This document shows, piece after piece, positions 7,233 through 14,429 of a stretch of DNA of 33,953 nt; positions within the stretch are counted from its first letter, which is position 1; every line of letters starts with the position of its first letter. The position numbers were made by a program, and so were the translations under genes. The DNA is from a bacterium (GTDB lineage: Bacteria > Planctomycetota > Phycisphaerae > UBA1845). Under the pieces are notes generated by a model that was not told where the DNA came from, did no database searches, and saw only the letters and a program-made list of their open reading frames with translations. Location: contig JAAEQG010001093.1 in NCBI GenBank assembly GCA_024231775.1, positions 1-33,953 on the forward strand. Direction: 5' to 3'.

Positions 7233-7249
7233 GCCGGGTGCTACCCGGC
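7233..7249. repeat. 7-bp hairpin next to the long palindrome
   Basis: GCCGGGT (7233-7239), loop GCT, ACCCGGC (7243-7249). There is no T tract on either strand, so an intrinsic terminator is unlikely. Confidence 0.6.
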
Positions 7250-7491
7250 TGGCCCGTTTAGAAGCTACCGCCAGCGAGCGAGTAATCACCCCCCCCGTTC
7301 GGGTTTTGACCGGTCTGTGAGATGTTCGTGGTGCCGTGTCGAACGTTCGGGGTCTGTGCGGGCGCCGATTTGCGCGTGATTTGCGCGCGCGCTACGCCTC
7401 TGAACTACACCGAACTACCCCAGACTACCACGCGAAACCGCACTGGCGCTATCGTAAACGCGGGTTCTGACGTTTGCGTGGTGCTGCCTAT

Positions 7492-7522
7492 CGTACCGGG
7501 GGTTCGAATCCCTCCTCCTCCG
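7492..7522 (+). other. tRNA-Ser 3'-end fragment: probable attachment-site (att) scar
   Basis: The sequence reads CGTACC then GGGGGTTCGAATCCC and TCCTCCTCCG. That is a T-arm with a TTCGAAT loop followed by the 3' acceptor strand of a serine tRNA. The matching 5' acceptor strand (GGAGGAG), D-arm and anticodon arm are absent upstream, so this is not a functional tRNA. Integrases that target tRNA genes leave such a 3' copy at the far end of the inserted element. The intact gene would be expected at the left end, which appears deleted. CTATCGTA is repeated directly at about 7449 and 7487, and CGTAAACG...CGTTTGCG is an imperfect inverted pair just upstream, as in recombinase binding sites. Confidence 0.6.
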
Positions 7523-7623
7523 ATCCGCTGAGTCGATCAGGCTCTCCGCCATGGCGGTGGGCCTGGATGCGGTCGCCGTAACTCAGCCGTGCGGATTGAC
7601 CGGCGGTCATACGGTCGCCGGGG

Positions 7624-7956
7624 TCAGTCCAGGCGTACGACCACGCGTGATACGGTGACCTTCAGTTCGTCCAGGGCCTGTTGACAGGGCGGTAGGGTCT
7701 CCGCCATGGCGTCCTGCTCCAGGCGCGAGGCCAGCTCGGTGAGTTGAGCGTAGCCATAACCGCCGCCACTGCCTTTGAGCTGATGGGCGAGGCTCCTGAG
7801 GGCGAGGAAATCGCTCCGGCTGACCGCCTCCTGCATCTCGGACACCCGTTGTCCAAGACCTTCCACGAAGTCCTGCACCAAGTCGGCAAACGACTCGTCC
7901 TGCCGCACCAGATCGGAGGGGATTGGATCGTCCGGCGGTCTGGGGTCATCTGCCAT
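7624..7956 (-). CDS. Histidine-phosphotransfer (Hpt) domain protein
   Basis: ATG 7956 gives 110 aa. Residues 20-108 form a single Hpt four-helix bundle. The phospho-acceptor is H58 in LRSLAHQLKGSGGGYGY, the canonical AHxLKGSxxxxG motif. It is a cytoplasmic relay that accepts phosphate from a receiver domain and passes it on. No histidine kinase or response regulator is encoded in the window, so its partners are elsewhere. It is divergent from the gene at 8135, and the 178 bp between them probably carry both promoters. Longer upstream starts exist but add sequence not typical of the family. Confidence 0.85.
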   Translation of the reverse strand: MADDPRPPDDPIPSDLVRQDESFADLVQDFVEGLGQRVSEMQEAVSRSDFLALRSLAHQLKGSGGGYGYAQLTELASRLEQDAMAETLPPCQQALDELKVTVSRVVVRLD

Positions 7957-8134
7957 GTCGATCACCAGCCTCTCTTGGCCCGGAATCACGATGCACGAGC
8001 CATATGGTTGACATCGGCTGAGACGGCGCCAGGCTTTCGAATCGAGCACTCTACTCGGCCGCAACCACCGAGCGCCTGCGGGTGAAGCAGGGACCGCTTG
8101 CCGCCGACGGTGATGAGGTGCTACATTACCGGAC

Positions 8135-9136
8135 ATGCCACTCTCCTCGATCACTATGGGGCCTCCCCAGCCCGATGCCCAGTCACTGGCCCTGACGGTG
8201 AGGGCGTTGCTCCTTCAAGCCGGCGGTGACGTACCGTATGAGACCCTGAACGTCGCGCTGGGCCTCTCCTTCATGACTTCGGTACGCGACCCGCAACGGT
8301 GTTTGGCCTGCTGGATGACCGAGGGTCGCGACGCGTTCCTGGCAGCGACGGCTCCGCGCTTCGGGCTGCGCTTGCGCGGGTTGCATCCCCCGCAAGCGGC
8401 AGTCGGACTGTCCACGGCGCCAGGGTTCGATCAGCACTTCCAGGCCAGCTACCGTCCGCTGATCCTGCGTGCCCTGGAGAACGATCAGCCGGTGATCGTA
8501 CACGGCGTCTGGACCGGTGACCGCACCCCATCCTGGGGTCTGCTCACTGCGGAGGCGGATGGCGGAGTGGGTCTCCTGGGGATGACTCCAGCTCTCGCGG
8601 GGAGTCCGCTAGCGCTCTCTGTTCCTCCCGTGCAAGCCTACATCGTGGAGGACGTCCGTCCGCAGCTTCCGAGTGACCGAGAAGTTCTGCATCTGGCCCT
8701 CCGTCACGCCCGGGCGGTCCTGGGGAACCAGCTCGACGATCAGGGGAATCTGACCACCGGGCCGGACGTGTACACCGCGTGGTCAGAGCGCCTCCGCGAC
8801 GCCCAGGTGTGCGCCGCCTGTGGATCGACCGGAGCGAGGTGCCATTCCCAAGCTGCCCGCACGGTCTCCGCAGCCAGGGAGTCGGGAGTCAACTTCCTCT
8901 TGGCTGAACGCGGGGGAATGTCAGAAACCGCCGCCGCCGTGGCGGAGCGGATCATCGCCGAATGCAGGGAGGTCTGTGCGACGCTCTCCCGTTCCGGTGA
9001 CCACAACGCAGTGGAGGGGTTGCTCGAAACCGATGTCGGCTGCGCCGAGCTCAGACACGACCTCGATACTGTGCGGGAGCACGAGATCCGGATCGGTCTG
9101 CGCGTTGCCGAACTCTGCACTGAGTTGGCCCTCTAA
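8135..9136 (+). CDS. Conserved hypothetical protein, 333 aa
   Basis: ATG 8135 (or ATG 8156, seven codons later). No confident family. Residues about 20-180 (LLLQAGGDVPYETLNVALGL, then FGLRLRGLHPP, SYRPLILRALENDQPVIVHG and WGLLTAEADGGVGLLGM) are reminiscent of C39-like or BtrH N-terminal-like domains, where a pocket binds an acyl or peptide substrate, but a clear catalytic Cys-His pair is not seen. Residues about 227-235 hold CAACGSTGARC, a possible metal-binding knuckle. The C-terminal ~90 residues are helical and charged. There is no signal peptide or membrane span. Divergent neighbour of the Hpt gene; a functional link is not shown. Confidence 0.7.
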   Translation: MPLSSITMGPPQPDAQSLALTVRALLLQAGGDVPYETLNVALGLSFMTSVRDPQRCLACWMTEGRDAFLAATAPRFGLRLRGLHPPQAAVGLSTAPGFDQHFQASYRPLILRALENDQPVIVHGVWTGDRTPSWGLLTAEADGGVGLLGMTPALAGSPLALSVPPVQAYIVEDVRPQLPSDREVLHLALRHARAVLGNQLDDQGNLTTGPDVYTAWSERLRDAQVCAACGSTGARCHSQAARTVSAARESGVNFLLAERGGMSETAAAVAERIIAECREVCATLSRSGDHNAVEGLLETDVGCAELRHDLDTVREHEIRIGLRVAELCTELAL

Positions 9137-9487
9137 TACCGGATTCGGTTTTAACGTGCCGATACGAGTTCTCTCCGCTCCGCGACCGTGGAGGAGCGGG
9201 TCAGCGAGATGAGCCGTCCGGCGCAAGGGGAAGGACCAGCCGCGAATCAGCGCGGATGGACGCGGATAGGGGTGTCCTCCAATCCGCGTTGATCGGTGTG
9301 TATCCGCGGCTCCATCAGTTCGATGCGGACTCTATTCGGCAAGCTCAACCTGTGTTTGGTACAATACCAGATCCGGTTCAATCGTGCCGATTGCCCGATT
9401 CGCGATCATCCTGGTGCTCGCGTTCGAGTGACCGCCCGGACTGAAGTCCGCGGCTCGTTGATCGGCACAGTCATGCTGGACCTGGCA
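9137..9487. other. Intergenic region with dispersed repeats, no gene seen
   Basis: No convincing frame on either strand. It contains the 74-bp imperfect palindrome at 9238-9311 and a small hairpin CGGACT-GA-AGTCCG (9437-9450). Both resemble intergenic repeats common in environmental bacterial genomes. The 3' ends of the 333-aa gene and the Bat locus converge here. No classic U-tract terminator is visible. Confidence 0.6.
9238..9311. repeat. Imperfect 30-bp inverted repeat (ATCCGCG family)
   Basis: The left arm begins AGCCGCGAATCAGCGCGGAT (9238-9267). The right arm (9282-9311) is its imperfect complement and ends GTGTATCCGCGGCT. Arm ends match exactly (AGCCGCG...ACGCGGAT); the middle differs at several positions, with a spacer of about 14 bp. 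No ORF is associated. Confidence 0.7.
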
Positions 9488-11563
9488 TCAGACGAATACG
9501 CGCTTGTTGTAGATGATCCATTCCAGCAAGAGGATCACCAACACGGCGATGAGCAGGTAGGGCCACAGCGGCTGGTTGACTAGTTGGGCGCCCTCCGTTG
9601 CCTGCAGGGCGGTAGCTCCCACGATCAGGTTGTTGCTGGGTTGAATGTCGCTCTCTGCGGAACTGAAGAGATTGACCGCGAAGACTTCCTGCCCCGCGAC
9701 CGCCGGTTCGAGGCGGTACACCCCGACGCGGCGCGTGCGGGCATAGTGAGCGGTGCGGGTCTTGCCCGGGGTGACGGTGTCTCGGGCGCCGTTGGGACGC
9801 CGCACGAACAAGGTGTCTCCCTTTGGCGGTCGAAGGAGCGCCACCGGATCGCCCGGTCGGGTGGCGACTCGGGCGGTGGGGCTCAGGCTCGACGAAAGAA
9901 AGGCGATGGCGTTGTACATGAACACGGGAAAATGGGCCTTGGTAGCCCAGAACGTGTTCATCATCGGTTGGCCGACTTCGTCTTCGATCAACAGGCCAAA
10001 CGCGCTGATGAGGTACTGACGCCCCTCGCTCGTGAAGTAACTGAGCACGGGCGAGCTCTCGCCCTCGATCAGGGTTTCCGCTTCGGGCGGCAGGGTGAGA
10101 CGGTTCCACTCATAGACATCAATGTTAACCACCGGAACGTGACGCAGAACCGGGTGGGCATCGTCCCAGTTAAAGATGATCTCGGAGTCGATCGCGTCTC
10201 CCATGGTGACCCCGTCGATCAACGGCACTGCCCCCCAGAAGAAGTGGCCGCCCTGGTATATCCGCTCGGTGGAATGACGGTCGAAGACGACCACATCGTA
10301 CCTGCTGCGCTCACCCTCAGCCAAGACCTCCACGTCAACAGACTCGTATTCATCGGGCGTGAGGATCTCGACCTCGAGAGGCAGCGTGGGCAGGACTCGC
10401 TCCAGGAATAGGTTCCCCTCCGTCACCAGCAGGACTCTTACATGGCGGGGCGGATCGATCACTGCCCAAGCACGGTTGTCCGCCTCGAGCGCGTCGCGGT
10501 GTTCGATCCGCACCTCGACGACCCCGCTGCCTCCGTACTCAAACGAATCGAAAGCCACCGAAGCAACGCTGCCCACCAGGGGGGCGTCCGAAGTGCGCCC
10601 ATCAGATAGCGGAGGCGCCCCCAGCGGCGGGCCGGGATCCTCAGCGGACGGAGTCGAGCCCTGCAGGCGACCGGCTTCCAGACGAACCGCCTGCACGTCA
10701 CGGTGAACGTCCTCCACGTAGAGATGGGCGTCAAAGGAAGCTGCCTCACCCCCGAAGTTGCGCACCTCCGCGAACACGTTGAGCACGTCCGGCTGCTCGT
10801 AGCTGCGCCGGGCGCGCATCGAGGTGATGCCCACATTGTCCCCGCGCCGAGCCACGTTGACCAACTGCATGTTCTCCGTGTTAAGCCGCTGGATGTCCAG
10901 GGTATCCAGATCCTCGATGCGCCCGTCGGAGAAGATCAGCGTGGTGGCTGGCGGGGCGGCGGAGGTCGGGGCGATGTCCACCCCCGCTTCCACCCCGGCG
11001 ATGATCAGATTCTGCGAATACGCTTCCGCCAGGGCAACGGCTTCGCTGAGCTTGGAGAGACTCTGGGTCTGTTCAATCGTGTCGATCTTACGCTTCAGGG
11101 CGGATCGATCGGTGTCGAATGAGGAAACCACGACCGCCCGGTCCGAAAACGCGATGACCATGGCCCGCGCCCGATCACCCATCTGTTCGACGATGTGTTT
11201 GGCTTCATCCAGGGCGGTCTGCAGCCGCGAGCGTCCGTCCTCTTCCACGACGGCCATGGACGCCGAGTGATCGATCAGCAGGATCAGGGTGTCTTCATGC
11301 TTCTGGATCGCCTGGCGCACCGGCTGGCCCAGCACGATCGCCGCCAGCAACAACACCAGCAACTGTAGCAGCAGCAACAGGTTACTCCGCAAACGCTGGA
11401 ACGGAGCGTTGACGTGCAGATCCTGAACCGCCCGCTTCCACAGAAAGGTCGATGAGATCGGGACGATTCGCCGTCTGAGCTTCAGGAAGTACAGCGCCAC
11501 CAGAGGCGGAACAGTCAGCCCCGCAGCCAGCGCCACCATGGACCATCCCGACAGGAAACTCAT
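9488..11563 (-). CDS. BatA/VWA membrane protein
   Basis: ATG 11563 overlaps the stop of the DUF58 gene (ATGA), giving 691 aa. Residues 1-80 form the BatA-type aerotolerance N-terminal domain: a first membrane span (about 8-27), the basic loop KLRRRIVPISSTFLWKRAV, and a second span (about 60-80). A von Willebrand A domain follows with the metal site DHSAS (D98, S100, S102). The large remainder is periplasmic and includes a Rossmann-like segment (VRVLLVTEGNLFLERVLPTL). A last span (PYLLIAVLVILLLEWIIYN) lies near the C-terminus. Bat proteins act with MoxR ATPases and DUF58 proteins in envelope stress or metal-dependent protein assembly. It is the last gene of the leftward locus. Confidence 0.85.
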   Translation of the reverse strand: MSFLSGWSMVALAAGLTVPPLVALYFLKLRRRIVPISSTFLWKRAVQDLHVNAPFQRLRSNLLLLLQLLVLLLAAIVLGQPVRQAIQKHEDTLILLIDHSASMAVVEEDGRSRLQTALDEAKHIVEQMGDRARAMVIAFSDRAVVVSSFDTDRSALKRKIDTIEQTQSLSKLSEAVALAEAYSQNLIIAGVEAGVDIAPTSAAPPATTLIFSDGRIEDLDTLDIQRLNTENMQLVNVARRGDNVGITSMRARRSYEQPDVLNVFAEVRNFGGEAASFDAHLYVEDVHRDVQAVRLEAGRLQGSTPSAEDPGPPLGAPPLSDGRTSDAPLVGSVASVAFDSFEYGGSGVVEVRIEHRDALEADNRAWAVIDPPRHVRVLLVTEGNLFLERVLPTLPLEVEILTPDEYESVDVEVLAEGERSRYDVVVFDRHSTERIYQGGHFFWGAVPLIDGVTMGDAIDSEIIFNWDDAHPVLRHVPVVNIDVYEWNRLTLPPEAETLIEGESSPVLSYFTSEGRQYLISAFGLLIEDEVGQPMMNTFWATKAHFPVFMYNAIAFLSSSLSPTARVATRPGDPVALLRPPKGDTLFVRRPNGARDTVTPGKTRTAHYARTRRVGVYRLEPAVAGQEVFAVNLFSSAESDIQPSNNLIVGATALQATEGAQLVNQPLWPYLLIAVLVILLLEWIIYNKRVFV

Positions 11564-12462
11564 CGCAACAACCCCCGGCGCCGCAGGTAGGACAGGATGA
11601 TCTGATCGAACGGGGTGTCCGTGCCGGTGAACAGGTAGTTGATCCCGCGGCGGGTGCAGTAATCCTTCACCGACCCACAGAAGGCTTCCAGGTTGCGCTT
11701 GTAGCGGTTGATCAACGCCCGACTGACGGTTACCTCGGCGAGGTCGTCGTCCTCCACGTCGCGGAGCTGGAGGTCGCCGGTCAGTTCGGGCTCGATCTCC
11801 TGCGGGCTGAGCACCTGCATGGCGTAGAGATCGAAGTTGCGGCCTAGCAGGTATTGAAAGCCCTGCTCGAACCCGCCCTTGTCGAAGAAGTCGCTGAGGA
11901 CCAGCACGATGCCCGGTTGCGGATGGCGAATGGCGAACTGCTTGCAGGCCTCCGCCAGGTTGCTGCCACCTTCGCACTCCAGATTGGTGAGATAGTCCAT
12001 GACGTGGGAGACGCGCCGCCGGCCGCGCACCCCGGCAAGCTGGCTGGTCAACCCGTCGGAGAACCCGTAGAGGCTGACCCGATCGAAGTTGCACAGACCG
12101 ATGTAAGCCAGCGCCGCCGCCACCCGACGGATGTACAGGGCCTTGCCCGGATCGCCCCAGTCCATGCTCCTGGACACGTCGAGCAGCAGGCTGAGGTGCA
12201 GATCCTCCTCTTCGAGGAACAGCTTGAGGAACAGCCGATCCAGCCGGGCCATGATGTTCCAGTCCAGGAAGCGCAGATCATCGCCGGGCACGTAGCTGCG
12301 GTGGTCGGCGAACTCGACCGACTCCCCACGCCGCTTGCTCCGCCGCTCGCCGCGCATCGTCCCGCGGAAGATCTTGCGCGAGATGATCTCCAACTGCTCG
12401 ATTCGGTTCAGGAACTCCGGATCAAGCAGGGTGTCGCCGTTTTGTTTCGTAACCGTCGGCAT
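11560..12462 (-). CDS. DUF58 domain protein (MoxR partner)
   Basis: This is a 300-aa protein from ATG 12462. It has the full DUF58 signature: RGESVEFADHRSYVPGDDLR (47-64) followed by FLDWNIMARL, then a VWA-like site LLLDVSRSM (D95, S97, S99). The C-terminal part (VLVLSDFFDKGG, YAMQVLSPQEIEPEL) completes the VWA-like fold. DUF58 proteins pair with MoxR ATPases. Here the gene is separated from moxR by the RAYT transposase, but it remains coupled to the BatA gene by an ATGA overlap. With REP palindromes directly upstream, expression may depend on readthrough or on a new promoter. Confidence 0.9.
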   Translation of the reverse strand: MPTVTKQNGDTLLDPEFLNRIEQLEIISRKIFRGTMRGERRSKRRGESVEFADHRSYVPGDDLRFLDWNIMARLDRLFLKLFLEEEDLHLSLLLDVSRSMDWGDPGKALYIRRVAAALAYIGLCNFDRVSLYGFSDGLTSQLAGVRGRRRVSHVMDYLTNLECEGGSNLAEACKQFAIRHPQPGIVLVLSDFFDKGGFEQGFQYLLGRNFDLYAMQVLSPQEIEPELTGDLQLRDVEDDDLAEVTVSRALINRYKRNLEAFCGSVKDYCTRRGINYLFTGTDTPFDQIILSYLRRRGLLR

Positions 12463-12467
12463 TGTCC

Positions 12468-12535
12468 TGTAGCGGCCGGCGTCCCCGCCGGCCGTCCGGA
12501 TCCCGTCGTAACGGCTTGCGTCCCCGCTAGCCGTT
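12468..12535. repeat. REP palindromes, copy A and a diverged copy
   Basis: TGTAGCGGCCGGCGTCCCCG continues as CCGGCCGT (12468-12495). It is a GGCCGGCG/CGCCGGCC hairpin with a TCCC loop, preceded by the TGTAGC tag typical of these REPs. A diverged copy, GTAACGGCTTGCGTCCCCGC and so on, follows at 12508-12535. Both lie immediately 5' of the DUF58 start. Confidence 0.85.
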
Positions 12536-12553
12536 CAACCCGGCATCATCCAC

Positions 12554-12697
12554 CTAGTGCTGTTTCCAGAAAGGTACATGCCGCTCTGCGATAGCGAGTC
12601 TGTAGCGGCCGGCGTCCCCGCCGGCCGTCGGCCTGCGAGACGCAGGCCGCTACAATAACCAGCGAAACCGACACTACCCTTCTGGAAACGGCACTAG
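12554..12697. mobile_element. 144-bp inverted-repeat module enclosing a two-hairpin REP
   Basis: CTAGTGCTGTTTCCAGAAAG (left arm, 12554-12575) and its complement (right arm, 12676-12697) match at 20 of 22 positions. Between them, at 12601-12654, lies TGTAGC, hairpin GGCCGGCG, hairpin GGCCTGCG and GCTACA, a symmetrical BIME-like pair. The right arm forms the last codons and stop of the RAYT gene. The unit looks like a small non-autonomous element mobilised by the RAYT. Confidence 0.6.
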
Positions 12698-13180
12698 AAA
12701 CGATCGAGACCAGGGCCAATCCCCGGCCCGTTCAACCAGACCCGCGCGCAGCGGGTTGTTCAGTATATAGTTGAGCACCACCTCCGCGGTCTCTCCATTA
12801 CGGCACACGTGATCGAATGAAGATCGCTGCCACAAGGGTGTTGACCCCAGTCTGCTCTTTGCCCAATGTGCGGTGTAGCTCTTGAACGCCTGAAGCCAGT
12901 CACGAAGCGGTCTTCGACAACCAGCGGGCGAGAGAAGCACGTGAACATGGTCGGGCATCAGGCAATACCCGTATAGTCGGTATCCGAACCTTTCGCTGGT
13001 GCATTCAACGCTCTTGCACACCTCCCCAGCCAGGGATTCATCCAGGAACGGTTTGCCCGACCGCACACAGGCTACGACGTGGATGTCCACATCCCCAGCG
13101 TAGTCCATTCCCCGCAGGCGCACTGCTCTACTACCCCCGTAGGTCTTGCGCTTCTGTGGTGTCACGGGGTGGTGAGGCAT
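12674..13180 (-). CDS. REP-associated tyrosine transposase (RAYT, Y1_Tnp family)
   Basis: ATG 13180 has GGAGCG upstream and gives 168 aa; an upstream extension would be encoded by REP DNA and is rejected. The fold is the single-strand Y1 transposase of the IS200/RAYT type. The metal-binding HxH motif is in LMPDHVHVLLSP, and the catalytic tyrosine probably lies in the late helix (LNYILNNPLRAGL). The WQRSSFDHVCRNGETAEVVL and GDWPWS segments are standard RAYT landmarks. RAYTs nick and join single-stranded REP hairpins. REP copies flank the gene on both sides (12468-12654 and 13197-13223). The gene interrupts the moxR-DUF58 order of the Bat locus, and its 3' end is part of a 22-bp inverted repeat. 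Confidence 0.9.
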   Translation of the reverse strand: MPHHPVTPQKRKTYGGSRAVRLRGMDYAGDVDIHVVACVRSGKPFLDESLAGEVCKSVECTSERFGYRLYGYCLMPDHVHVLLSPAGCRRPLRDWLQAFKSYTAHWAKSRLGSTPLWQRSSFDHVCRNGETAEVVLNYILNNPLRAGLVERAGDWPWSRSFLVPFPEG

Positions 13181-13196
13181 TTCGTGCTTCGCTCCT

Positions 13197-13223
13197 CGGC
13201 CGGCGGGGACGCCGGCCGCTACA
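13197..13223. repeat. REP palindrome, copy C
   Basis: CGGCCGGCGGGGACGCCGGC continues as CGCTACA. It is the reverse complement of copy A and ends 17 bp upstream of the RAYT ATG, so the two REPs bracket the transposase in opposite orientation. Confidence 0.9.
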
Positions 13224-13307
13224 GTTCCTCGGCGGTCGAGACGCCGACAGCTGGTCTTCAAACGAACAGTCGTCAACCCTTAGCGCACAATCGTCAATCC
13301 ACCATTC

Positions 13308-14327
13308 CTACGCTGCCACTTCGGACATCGTCGGCGTCTTCTCGATAATCTCGCGCAGCACGTCGTCGGTGCTGATACCTTCCGCCTCACCCTCGAAGTT
13401 GAGCAGGACGCGATGGCGCAGGGCGGGCAGATAGACCTTCTGAGCGTCGGAGAAGCTCACGTTGTAGCGCCCGTCGAGCATAGCCTGCACCTTCGCTCCC
13501 AGGGTGATCGCCTGCGCCGCCCGGGGGCTTCCGCCCCAGCGGATGTAACGATTGCTGGCGTCCACGGCGAAACGCCCCTCCGGATGGGTCGCCAGGGTCA
13601 GGCGGATGATGTAGTCCTGCACGTGCGGAGCAACCACCAACCTCCGCACCAGGTTCTGGGCGCCGAGGATCTCCTCGCCGCTCATCACCGGTTGAACATC
13701 CGGCTTGTACCCTGTCGTGGTGCGATCCAGGATCGTCTTCAGTTCGTCGCGGTCGGAGTATTCCACGACCAGCTTGTAGAAGAAGCGGTCCAGCTGAGCT
13801 TCGGGCAACGGGTAGGTCCCCTCCTGCTCGATGGGATTCTGCGTACCCATTACGAAGAAGGGCTCGGTCATCGTGTAGCGGTGGCCTCCCACCGTTACCG
13901 AGTGTTCCTGCATGGCTTCGAGCATGGCCGACTGCGTCTTGGGCGTAGCTCGGTTGATCTCGTCCGCCAGGATGATCTGGGCGAAGAGCGGTCCCTGGCG
14001 AAAGGTGAATTCGCGCTTCCCGCTGCCGGGATCTTCGCTGATGATGTTCGTGCCGATGATGTCCGCCGGCATCAGGTCGGGGGTGAACTGGATGCGGGCG
14101 TAGTCCAGGCTGACCGCCTTGGACAGAGTGGAGATCAGGTAGGTTTTGCCCAGCCCGGGCACGCCCTCGAGGAGGGCATGCCCCCCCGCGAACAGACAGG
14201 TGAGCACGCCTTCGACAATATCGTCGTGACCGACGATCGCCTTGCCGATCTCCGTGCGCAACGCCAGGAACTTCTCGCGGAACTCCTGGGTCGCCTTCTC
14301 GACTTTCGGGTCTATCTTGGTGGCCAT
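13308..14327 (-). CDS. MoxR-family AAA+ ATPase
   Basis: A 339-aa protein with ATG at 14327. Walker A is GVPGLGKT (55-62), Walker B IILADEINR (118-126, D122/E123), sensor 1 GTQNPIEQEGTYPLPEAQLDRF (about 160-180), and the C-terminal lid carries GGSPRAAQAI. The conserved NPIEQEGTYPLPEAQLDRF box is diagnostic of MoxR. MoxR ATPases act as chaperone-like activators of VWA/DUF58 proteins. It is 102 bp downstream of the 1060-aa VWA gene and was presumably followed directly by the DUF58 gene before the RAYT arrived. Confidence 0.95.
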   Translation of the reverse strand: MATKIDPKVEKATQEFREKFLALRTEIGKAIVGHDDIVEGVLTCLFAGGHALLEGVPGLGKTYLISTLSKAVSLDYARIQFTPDLMPADIIGTNIISEDPGSGKREFTFRQGPLFAQIILADEINRATPKTQSAMLEAMQEHSVTVGGHRYTMTEPFFVMGTQNPIEQEGTYPLPEAQLDRFFYKLVVEYSDRDELKTILDRTTTGYKPDVQPVMSGEEILGAQNLVRRLVVAPHVQDYIIRLTLATHPEGRFAVDASNRYIRWGGSPRAAQAITLGAKVQAMLDGRYNVSFSDAQKVYLPALRHRVLLNFEGEAEGISTDDVLREIIEKTPTMSEVAA

Positions 14328-14429
14328 GGTGTGCTCCTGGTTCTGGGCTTCTCCCTGGGGTCGTCAAACCCATCGCTTGTGCTTCGATCGTCTGCCCCGG
14401 CGCTAGCGCTTCGGGCTCTGTACAGTTCC

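Noticed and set aside
7433-7522. Complete tRNA-Ser gene
   Set aside because: Only the T-arm and the 3' acceptor strand are present; no GGAGGAG 5' strand, D-arm or anticodon arm can be drawn upstream.
9437-9450. Terminator for the Bat locus
   Set aside because: Only a 6-bp stem without a U tract; more likely a dispersed small palindrome.
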